Origin: Prinia subflava
Lineage: Eukaryota; Chordata; Aves; Passeriformes; Cisticolidae
DNA length: 64,000 bases
Assembly: GCF_021018805.1 (NCBI RefSeq)
Contig: NC_086250.1
Coordinates: 67,653,322 to 67,717,321, forward strand
Direction: 5' to 3'
Shown here: one piece after another, positions 40,315-50,589 of the stretch
Numbering within the stretch: position 1 is the first letter of the stretch
Layout of the letters: each line of letters begins with the position of its first letter
Made by a program: the position numbers and the translations under genes
Notes under the pieces: model-generated
Told to the model about the DNA's origin: nothing
The model's database searches: none
Seen by the model: only the letters and a program-made list of their open reading frames with translations

Positions 40315-42491
40315 TATTTAATTTAATTACTTAAAAGCTAGGAGCTTTGCATCATCTAAAAGTGCATATTCCTGTTATACTTTGAAAAGCATCCCCAGCA
40401 GATTCTTACGTCCAAAATTAACAACAGCACACCGTGTGTCTGTAGGATCCTTAAACCCTGCCAGCCAAGAACCCCCTGCTCCATTTGGTCCCAGAGATCA
40501 CCTGAGATGCCCAGACATTGGTGCAGAGGATCACAGCATGGTTCCTGCCTGTTCTAAGGGCAAATTTAGATTAGATAACCAATACACATCTCCTAGCCAT
40601 GGAAAGAGGAGGCCACAGGGTTCAGAGGTGTCACAAGCACAGCTGCACAGCCCCCATTGTCCAAGAGCCCTTCTGTGAAACTCTAATTGGCTTGTTCTCA
40701 TCCTGTTGTCTCAGCCAGTCCTGCATATCCATTTTAAATATGGACTAAAAATGACGTGCATTTTGTATCCTTGCCCATTTCAAGCTGCAGATTAGAATTA
40801 TTAAAAAAAAAATTAAAAAAAGAGAGAGAGAAAGACAAATCAGTACAGTGGAATACAAATAAACTGTTTTACAGCTCAGAACTTAGCTCTGGTAGGAAAA
40901 GGCACTGCAGGATATTCAGAGCTCCATCTGCAGCTTTACTCCCAATGGCCACTTTTCAAAGCACCAGGAGGAGCTTTTGCTTTTCTGCTCCCCAGCCTCT
41001 CCACTCATGCATCCACATGTGGCTTCATGTCTGAGCTGAGGTACATTAAGAAACTCAGCAAACTGGTTTGCCTAGCAACTGGCAAGCTTGAAAATAAACA
41101 CTGGCAAAGATAATTTCAGTCTAACTGTACATAAAGTTACCAGGGCCTTTGCAACTCGCAGATACTTCTGCAAAAAGAATTGCCTCACACTTTGCACATG
41201 TGCCACCCTGGGTCATTCTCATAAAAACTCAGTGCAAAAAGGGGGTTTCTTTCCTCTTCTGATGATGAGGAATTTCTCCATGGCTGCGTTTTTATGTGTT
41301 GAGACTGCTGAGGTTACCTGCCAAACAGATTCAGCACCAGCACACCTTTCCTCCCATAGAGTCACAATCCTCCACACTACTCTAAGGCGCATCTTTTGAT
41401 GTCATGGAGTTATACAGGGAATTGGCAGAAATTAAACTCCCCAGGGAGATGTGAGGAACCAGAAGCTGTATCAGCTTCCATCCAAATCCTGCCCAGCCTA
41501 AGCATGGATCCAGGTGAAGCAGGGAGCCAACAAGGCCTGGCCAAAGTGATCCTCTGAGCTCATCCCATCCTTTTAACAGCAGAGAAGGGCCCCTGCAGCA
41601 ATCCTGTGCCCTGAGGATGGGAGCCATCCCTGCCTTCTGCTGCCTTGCCCATGTGATGTTAGAGGACAGGGAATGAGAGACTGAGCCCTTTCAGAATGGC
41701 AGAGCTGCATGGGAGCAGCTGAGCGTGTCAGAGAATTCACAACAGAGGAAAGGTGCTGGTGTTTCCTGCATTTCATCTGAAAGAAGGACAGACTTCCCCA
41801 CCCAAAGAGGTCAGTCTGGTCCATAGAAGCAACACGTTGAGATGGTCCATGAGGACGCCAGCAGTGAGACTAACACTGGTATCTCTGCCACACTCTTCAT
41901 AAGGCCTTCAGATCCTGTTTTAATAGCAAACTGTTTAGACTTCATAAATAACAATTCTAATGTATTTGCCAAATTTGCTGTTAAGGAGGAGACTGAAGTC
42001 CTACAGATTTCCCAGGACAAGCTGCAGCTTCTGAGCTTCACCTGACTCACCAGAGCCATGACAGACTGGGACTGCCCACAGCTCCAGCACACAGTAAAAC
42101 ACATGCAGAGCCAGGCTACTCCTCCCTCAGCCTTGCCCTGCCATCCTCCAGTGAAGAACAGCACAGGGGGAACCATCCCAGTGCCTCAACCAGCTCACAA
42201 ACACCAACCAAAACCAACTGCTGCATAGGGATGTCCTTCTGTGTTGGAAAACTCCAGCAGAAACAATCTGACAGCAACACTGATTCCCTTTATCTGAAAT
42301 GTAATCACAGCACATTATAGTCTCCTAATACAATGACGAGTTTCCTAGGAGATGACTGCCACGCGCCCTGACTATTTTTAAAAATGAAGTTTCTCAGAAC
42401 TAATTTCCATCTCAGGTTGATGTGCTACACACACACCTTGACAATGCCACCACTGTGCTTCCCATCCTTCATGTGGGTACAGATAATCCAG

Positions 42492-42527
42492 GCCTTGGAG
42501 AGGCACCATAAAATGCCTCTCCAAGGC
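42492..42527. repeat. Perfect 14-bp hairpin
   Basis: GCCTTGGAGAGGCA (42492-42505) and its exact complement TGCCTCTCCAAGGC (42514-42527) flank an 8-base loop, CCATAAAA. A further partial copy (TTGGAGAGGA) follows at once. The stem is shorter than a usual pre-miRNA. Origin by template switching is plausible. Confidence 0.85.
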
Positions 42528-43161
42528 ATTTGGAGAGGATGAACACAACTCTTCAAACCTGACAGCAATAATTCCTGTGTTTCTTTGGAAGCTGTTGCAT
42601 AATTTCATGGACAGAGAGGAAGCAGCACACTTTCCTCCCTGGTGACCTGAACTCCAGAAGTTTAAAGAACCCCAAAGGGATTGCAGGAGAACACGGGCAG
42701 AGCAACAAGGAATAAGCAGGATTGCAGGAATATCTCTCCTAATGCACTGTAAAGGTTACTTGAAAGCCAATTCCCAAAAATACTGCAAAAAACAGGCCAC
42801 TGGCAGCAGGCTGAGGAGCCAAGCTCTGCGTGGTCCAGCTGGCAAGAGCTGCCACAGGATGTGGGGGATACAGATGTGCTCTGGCTGATACACCAGCCCA
42901 CTGAAGAGATGGGCTGCAGAGCATTCAAAACAGGTTACAAGTTCATTAAAGAAAAAGATCAGAAAAGATTCCAGAAATTTGGCTCCCCGGGGAGCTTCTG
43001 TTTATTGTCATTGAAAGGGCTTGAAGGGGAAGAGAGGTTGGACACTGAATGCTGACAGCAAGGGCACAAGTTGATCCCTGGAATTTAGGAGTAAATCAAA
43101 ACAAGACAGCACCTCTGCCCACCATGATCATATGGGGAGGTTCACCATGAAGAAAACCTTT

Positions 43162-43189
43162 GAGTCCATTAAAACATGACCAGTCAAAA
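43162..43189 (+). repeat. 28-bp direct repeat, copy 1
   Basis: Begins GAGTCCATTAAAAC and ends CCAGTCAAAA. Identical over all 28 bases to copy 2 at 43322-43349, 160 bp away, with no similarity beyond the edges. Confidence 0.9.
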
Positions 43190-43321
43190 GCATATATGTG
43201 AAATTGCTGGAATAGCAGAAAAAATTTGGTAGTTCCTTGGGGAAAAGATTTTCTTTCTTCCAGGGGTAGGAACCACAAATCACAAAATACTGATGGTTTT
43301 TAAACTACCATTCAGCTCTTG

Positions 43322-43349
43322 GAGTCCATTAAAACATGACCAGTCAAAA
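43322..43349 (+). repeat. 28-bp direct repeat, copy 2
   Basis: Same orientation and exact identity to copy 1 at 43162-43189. The 132 bp between them is not repeated. Confidence 0.9.
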
Positions 43350-44203
43350 AGATGCACCAGAGGTTAGTGCTAGAAACAATCAGCAAAAGGAGTGTGCAAG
43401 AACTGGGTTCCCTCTCACTCTCCATGGCAAGAAACCCTCAGCCTATAGTAGGAGACACAAGACAAACCCAGAATTCTTAGGGAAGAAAGTATTACTTTTT
43501 ACACTGTTAAATCTTCAGTGATATATGTAGTTTTAAAAGAATACACGTGAAAATGAGTAAAGTTGATAAAACAAGAAATGAGACAGTCCTGGGAGACAGA
43601 TCTAGGAGAACTAAAACTTGCAGGAAGCAGAAACACTGTTTGAAAATACTGATGCTGGAAACACAGACCAAATATATACCCCAGGTAAATAAATTCTTGA
43701 AACAGAGAAGTCTGCAGGCTAAGCAGCCAGGCAAGAGAAAGTGTGAGAAGTAAGACATCCTCAAACCCAGAAACTGTGTATCCGAATGAGGAAGCAAAAA
43801 TGGATTTTAAGTTCCGGTGGGTAAAATATAAGAACTTCAAAAGGTGGAGAAAAGCACCCAAAGAACAGTTGCACCAGGCAGGAAACTCAATCAAGACTTA
43901 TTCTGCACATATGAGAAGACAGATGTGTGCCAGATAAACAATGGATGAGGAAGAAACCATCTACAGAAAAGGGATGCAAGAGAATAATTCTGGAGTTACA
44001 GGGTACTCCAGATTAGCAAAACTGCCATCAGCAGGTCAGTAAAAACTATATGAAAACATATCCCTCTCACCAAAGATACAATTACTGAAAACTTTGAACA
44101 ATCTGGTGGACTGAGGCTTTAGAGAAGGAAATCCAGGCTTCATAAATGCACTGGAATACTCTGGAAGGGTCAACAACTACCCAGATGGGAAAATGCTGTT
44201 CAT

Positions 44204-44345
44204 GTGGTTTATTCAGATTTCAGTGGGGTGCCTCAATGCAGGATCTCTGAGCAGATGAGCTGTCAGGGGATAAGAGAAACTTCTTGCAAGAAGAAGTGGT
44301 TAGAAGACAGAAAACAGCACAGAATAAATGGTAAATCCATTTAAT
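44204..44345 (+). pseudogene. Decayed LINE (CR1/L3-like) reverse transcriptase fragment
   Basis: In the frame starting at 44204 the translation begins VVYSDFS, which fits the VVYLDFSKAFD block A motif of CR1-group reverse transcriptases. It continues open for 31 codons to WLEDRKQHRINGKS, which fits the downstream WLxxRxQRVxVNGxxS block, then stops. The spacing is shorter than in intact enzymes and the catalytic KAFD part is lost, so an internal deletion is likely. Downstream, to about 44560, GCAACTTTGCAGCCTGGAAA resembles the CR1 3' part. The flanking 43500-44200 may belong to the same element, but I cannot align it. Non-functional. Confidence 0.55.
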
Positions 44346-44619
44346 ATTCAGTGTTAGAGGTCACTAAGAAAGTGGTTTGCCACAGCCTGAAGGCTTTGTG
44401 TTGTTGAGATCCTTCTCCTCGCCTCAGGATATGGCACCAGGGAGGGTGACAGTGGTGATCAAAATTATTATGAGGAATTACTGAATCAACTGCAACTTTG
44501 CAGCCTGGAAAGGAAAACTGAGGTGGGGGAGAATAAAGCTCTGAGTGGAGCAGGGAAGGTGGTCACTGTCCCTTCTAAGGCAAGGACCAGGTGACAGCAC
44601 ATGAGGGTCAGTAACAAGG

Positions 44620-47354
44620 ATACACTTCAAAACATTTCATCCAGCTTCTTTCCATAGGACACAGTGGCCATTAACAAGGATTCAGGAAACAACTAGATAA
44701 ATACTGGTTATAAAATTCATCCCAGACCACTAAAGGCATCATTTGAGTGTCAGAAAATGCCTGCACACGTCTCATAGAACTCCAGGGCGATATCCACGGT
44801 ATTATAATTACATTATTGCTAAATGCTGACCTGTACATTCCTCCCAAACAAGGTCTGCAGGGAGGGGGCACTGCATGAGCTGCATTTTTGGTCTCACCCG
44901 GTACAGCAGTTTTTAGGGTCGATCAATGCAGCAGAGCAGCAGCAAACAGCAGCTCATAGGCATAAATGCAAAATGCATGGACAGTGAAGCAATCACTGAG
45001 ACAGACAGGAACTCCCTTAGGGTTAAGTCATGGCAAAAAACCAAGGAAAAGTGCATGTAAAACACTGCCTAATTCCAATAACTGCATTTTTACCCAAGCA
45101 ACCCAGTCATCTAGTAGTACCTCAGACACTTAGTAATAAAGACAATATCTGACTTCAGAGAATTAGCAGAGAACTACCACAAAATGTCCAGGGAAAACAC
45201 AGTTTTGAAAGCTGCATCAAAAATACATGGAGGAAACAGTCTCTGTGATCTTCTTGGACTGATATCTGTGGAATAAACAAAGCCCCTGTCTTCCTTTATC
45301 TTTGCTGCAAGTGATGGGCCTTTTATTACCACTGCATATAACAATCATCTCCTCCTTGTGGGATCAGAACAGTTAGTTAAACTAAAGTTCACATCCCAAG
45401 GTTTAAATGCCATACATCAATCTGCCTTTGCATCCCTGCAGCTAGAATAGCCCAAACTCTCACAATTTCTCATGCATTTATCCTTACAACACCCTCCTGG
45501 GATTAGGCAGTGCTGTCACACACATGAAATACATGGGAATTAGGGCAAGGAAGGTCATAAAACAGATTAACCCCAGGTCTCCCCAGGCCATCACCCATTA
45601 CTGAACTGGGAGACTGGCTTCTCATACTGCCAGATCACACACAGCCTTTACTCCCTACACCTTTTGCTTTGGCCCTAATTCTGCATCACAGGCTGCTGTC
45701 CCCACGCTTTCATCATCTGTGTAAGACTAAAGCTCAGCTCTTCCCCAGAAAAGAGATTCACTAGAAGGCTGGCATCATTTCCTCCCACATCCTTCCATGA
45801 AAATTTAGAATTGCAGAAGTGGTTTTTGCTTTCTACATCACACACTGCTAAAGCTGCAGTAAACAAGCAGAATCATCAACCCAGTGAGTCCAGCAGTAAA
45901 CTTGTTTATTGGACCCCCATGTTTGGCACTGAACTTATTTTCCTAACTTTAGCATGGTAAATACCCTTTGGTTGAGTTGCCATCAGAGTTTACAAAGAAG
46001 CAAACCTTTTCTCTTTGTTGACAAAAGCCTCAGAGTGGCACACACGAATGTTAGCAGGTGTTCATATTTAACTTGTCTTTGTGGGTTTTTTTAAGCGTGA
46101 GATGCATATAGTGATTGAGAATTACTGTTTATTCATTTCCCTGTAATAGGAGAAGCTGCATTTCATCTGTCTCATCCATATTTAATAGCTCTAGGCACAA
46201 CAACCACGAAAGGTCTATTTTTCTCGCACTAGGGAAAATATTATTATTATTATTACTACCATGACTACATCTATATAGTGAAATTATTCATCCCTAGCTT
46301 TCTATATTATTTCCATGTTATCTGTGGGCCAGGTCCTTTCCTTGTACTTATCTGAGTTTCTGTGCTGATGAAGCTATGCTGATTTATGCTATGCTGAGTC
46401 ACATCAGCAAAGGACAGAGTCAACTCAAAGCTTTTCAAAGCTTCTTCGCAATATAAACCAGACTGAATTTTGCTGCCCTAAGGAGGGGAAGAAACCCTTA
46501 GAAAGGTACCCATTTGCTGCTCCTGTTTTTAACAGGAATGTAGTTTAGGGAGGTCTAATCTTCTCTCTCAGGTTGAGCCCTACCATGTCCATTTTCACAC
46601 TTACCCATCTTGGCACATTCATAGGGTGAAAAATGGGGCCAGGGATGGTCTCTGCAGATTTTCCATATGTCCCCCATGCCTAGAGAACCTCTGCTCCCAA
46701 AATGGCCATTAAATAGAAAGGATGGCACCTAATTTCCCCAGCACAGTAGGGCAGCTCAGGGCCTATCCTGACAGCTCCAGCACAGCCCAGGCTCTGCATT
46801 GCCCTGTTCAATCCCAATTCCAAAACAGGATGCAACTCCAATAAACTAAAGGCATCCCTCCAAGCATCATCCAATAAATCACAACAGCCTGGACTAATAA
46901 ATGGTCCAGAGTGCCATTTATCCACTTAAGCAGAAACAGAGGAGGTATAATCATGTAAGCAGCTTTTTCCCTTCCCAGTGATAAAAGAGGACCTCAACGA
47001 GCTCCAAGGAAACCTTTTCCTCCTCACCTGACCCTGGACAGCACACCTAGCAACCATGCAGTGCCAATTCCAACCACAGAAGCAGTTAAGACATGGGCTT
47101 TTCCTGGGTATTTGTTCATGGGAAAATGTTCCCTGACAGCATGCCATGAAAATGTTGATTATAAAGCTGCTGAGAGCCCCTTCTCCAGGAGGTCACTTGT
47201 CCAAACACAGACAAGTGTTGTTGGGTGAACAACAAGAAACATATCTCATAGATTCAAGCCAGTCACATGCTAAAACTCACAAACAGGAGCTGAGACAGGT
47301 CCCTCAGGAAGAGCAGCTCTGCCAGGGAGCTGCAAACACATGGGCAGCTTCACA
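44620..47354. other. Intronic stretch with no gene
   Basis: No exon, transposon or RNA gene was recognised. It holds one exact NF-E2 type site TGCTGAGTCAC (46392-46402) inside a locally repetitive TATGCTGA/TATGCTATGCTGA context, and the ATT microsatellite. Confidence 0.5.
46240..46256. repeat. ATT microsatellite
   Basis: Five to six tandem ATT units followed by ACTACC. Confidence 0.8.
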
Positions 47355-47536
47355 CTAACCCTAACCCTAACCCTAACACTAACCCTAACCCTAACCCTAA
47401 CCCTAACCCTAACCCTAACCCTAACCCTAACCCTAACCCTAACCCTAACCCTAACCCTAACCCTAACCCTAACCCTAACCCTAACCCTAACCCTAACCCT
47501 AACCCTAACCCTAACCCTAACCCTAACCCTAACCCT
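47355..47536 (-). repeat. Interstitial telomeric repeat array (TTAGGG on minus strand)
   Basis: About 30 tandem CTAACC units on the plus strand (182 bp), so TTAGGG on the minus strand. Only one unit is altered (CTAACA at 47373-47378, fourth from the left); all others are perfect. Flanks are unique DNA (CTTCACA before, GCCCTTCCCAGG after), so this is an internal short array and not a chromosome end. Near-perfection implies recent insertion, such as telomerase action at a break, or ongoing homogenisation. It yields false Leu-Thr, Val-Arg and Gly-Leu repeat frames. Confidence 0.97.
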
Positions 47537-47797
47537 GCCCTTCCCAGGGCAGCGCTGATGAGTGCTGGTAGCACAAGGGTAGCACTGAAGCAGGCACCAG
47601 CAGGATGCCTGATGCATCCAGAATCACTTCTTTAGTCTTAACTCCAAATCAGGAAAGGAAAAAACTCACCCAATATCGCCCACATTTTTTTTCAGCCTTA
47701 TTTCCCTAAAGAAGCTAAAAAATCCCATGTTAAACACATTCAGGGGCTGAAAGTTATGATGAAAGCAACAGCACTGCAAAAGAACTATATCTATAGC

Positions 47798-47842
47798 ATA
47801 TATATTTATCACACACACACACATATATATATATACACACAT
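47798..47842. repeat. TA/CA compound microsatellite
   Basis: ATATATA, then (CA)n, then (TA)n, then CACACA within 45 bp. Confidence 0.9.
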
Positions 47843-49559
47843 AAAAAGAGACACATCTTTTTTCCTATTACTGGTAATTTGGAAATAGAACAAGGTTGGG
47901 GGTGGAACACTCGTTATCCCCGTTCCTCTGCATGTGTAGTTCTCATTAGGGCCAATTAGAATGATAATCACATCTGAAAGGAGGCTACAAGCCAACCCAT
48001 GTGATCAAAGCAGAAGTAAACACAACTCTAGGGAGCTTAGGGAGCATATGGTTTCCTGTCCCAAGTTCTCCAAGCTCGTATCTGGCTTGGTTCTACCTGA
48101 AAGCTCAGCCCTGTGCAACTTTATTTGGGAGAGCATCCCACCTGGGAGGTGGTACCATGGGTCTTCAAGGACCCACAAACCTGTAAAAGGTCTCAGCATG
48201 CAGAAGGAGAGAAACAATTTGCTCTTTCCAGTGTTTTTTTCCATACCTAGCACAAGGCACTTCAATTTCTACATTAGGAATCAATATGTTGCTCAGGGTG
48301 ATGTTAAAGAGAAAATCCATCTGAGTTCAGTGAAAACAGACCCTGCACTAAGCTCTCAAATGCCTTTTCCACCCTCCCTCCCCAGGGTAAAGCGGTGAGC
48401 ACAATTTTAATGGGAAAGTCTGGGTGAGTTTTCTGCACATGGGTGCTGCCTCTGTCGCCCCCATCTCTAATATCTGCAATGCCTTCCCCAGCCCAGCTGC
48501 CTCCCAGGTGACTCTATGCAATTACATTCCTAATTGTGCCACAGTGCTGCTCTCTGGGATGTTACACCACTGTTTAATTTATAAATGTCAATTTGGAAGC
48601 ACAATACAATGAGAAATTACCCGCATCAGACACTGAGCAGTTCCCACTTATGAATAGGTAAGAAGGCAACAAAAATAATTAAGTACTTAACAAAGAGAGA
48701 AGATGAGGGAATGCAGGCATCCCTTTAGTGCAAGCCTTCCAAATTTACACGTGCTCAATTTTGAGCTGTTTAAATGGAAGGGCAGAGGTAGCCAAGTGCC
48801 AGGTTTAGTATTGGACATGACATTGCACAGTCTGTCCCTGTTTGGGAACTATTTCATATTTAAATCTCAATTAAACAGTAGGAGTGCCTTGACATTTAAA
48901 AGTCCAAACAAAACACTTCAAGCACAGCTCTACAAAATGCATCTGTAAAAGCATCTCCTTATTCCACCGACCTGCTCATTCTTTGCATGCTCAGTAGCAT
49001 CTTCAGGATGAGAAAAAGAAAATAAATAAATTGGGATGTGTTGATTTTTACCACCATTCTCTTTGAACAGTCAGTCCAACTAAGCAAGAGTGCATTTGGT
49101 CCTCCTTGTATATCATCAGCAGAGCACCTGCAGAGATATCTGAGCTAGTTCTCAAATAGGAAAAAAATTGTTATGCAGGAGGAAAAATCACCTCTTACCA
49201 AGCTCTGAATCACCAATTATGATGCTTTCAGGCTATCTTGTCCTTTTATACAGTTGATCCCAAGTGACATAAAACATGAGAAGAGGGCAGATGCCAGAAT
49301 CAGCAGCTGGGGAAATGGGAAAGGAGGAGCAGCATGGATCATCCTTGGTTCAGGCCATGGACACAAACAAACAAGATCTGCCCATCAGCCATCCCAGTGT
49401 GCCACAGGCAAAGCCAGAGCTGGGTCAAGGAGCCACCTTTTCCTGGGCTGACACTGCTCCTCCTGCATCAACACCAGGCAACATGCAGAAGAATGTGAAG
49501 AGCACCAGGGAAAAGCACCAGCCATGAGGCAGATTGCTTCAGGTCCCAACTTCTTCTCT

Positions 49560-49870
49560 GACTCCAGGATTATGGATCTTACTGCAGCATGGACAACCCT
49601 CCCTCCACTCCCCCCGGGCTGGGCTGGCGCCCCCCACGCTGCCTGCAGGGACCCACCGTGCTCCAGCAGGGGCTCCAGGGGAGCATTAACAAACAACCCC
49701 ACATTTAAACTTTCCTGCTGTCTGCTTCTCAGTGGCATCACATCAAATATGCTGGTGGCTGCCAGCCCGGCTCTGCATGCCTCACTCGAGGCTCCCGACG
49801 CCACGGCCAGGCTTGGAAACAGCCCCTTGAGATGCTGCTGCTTGTCAGCCACAAAAAGCCTGAGCTTCTC
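49560..49870. other. Local GC-rich, CpG-retaining block
   Basis: A rise in GC with several CpGs (CCCCGGGCTGGGCTGGCGCC at about 49613, then ACTCGAGGCTCCCGACGCCACGG at about 49785). It lies inside a 166-codon minus-strand frame (49385-49885) and a 122-codon plus-strand frame, neither of which I recognise. Too short and weak for a standard CpG island. It might be an alternative first exon or promoter, or simply GC-biased sequence. Confidence 0.3.
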
Positions 49871-50589
49871 ATCATTTAACTGCACAATCTAAAGAAGCTC
49901 ATACCCTGCAGGCTTCCAGCCCTTCTTTTTTCATGTTTATCGCTAAATGCTACATGCAATGAGCAACTCTGCAAAGGGTTTGCCCTCTTGCCTGAATGGA
50001 GATCACCCTGCAAGTGGAGCACTGGGGTGTTTACACACACACAGCCTCAAAAGTTAAAGTGAGCAAGAGAGATAGTGAGTTCAGTGCTTTCTCTTTTGTC
50101 TGCCTGTTGTGGAAATTATAGACCCCCTCAACCACCTGTCTGTGAGGAGGAAGAGAAGATCCACCACACTGGGTCAGAGCAAAGGGCAGTTCTAGGAAAA
50201 TCCCTCCCAGCATGTAACAAACGTCTGTATGAAAAGCATAAAAAAAAAGAGAAAATATGGAGATACTCCCAATTCATTCTCTTGATCTCTCAGGATCAGC
50301 GATTCAGAGCCTTCCTGGGTGCAGGGGTGCACTGGGACTATTGTGTGCCCATCCAAACACGGCCCCTTGCACACAGATGAGACATTTTCTCATACACACA
50401 ACTTGGCAGGGGTTTCCATGTCCTGCCAGCTCTCAGACAAGCAACACACTGCAGCTCTGCAGGGAAAAGCCAAAGAAGTGCCTCAGCTGGTGCCAGCTGC
50501 GTGCCATTGGTGCTAATGGACTTGTTCTGCTTTATACCAGCTGAGGATCTCCCTCTTTTCCCTTTCTGCCTTCTCAACAGATCTTCTGG

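Noticed and set aside
47270..47617. Long frames of repeated Val-Arg, Leu-Thr and Gly-Leu
   Set aside because: They are translations of the telomeric hexamer array on both strands, not proteins.
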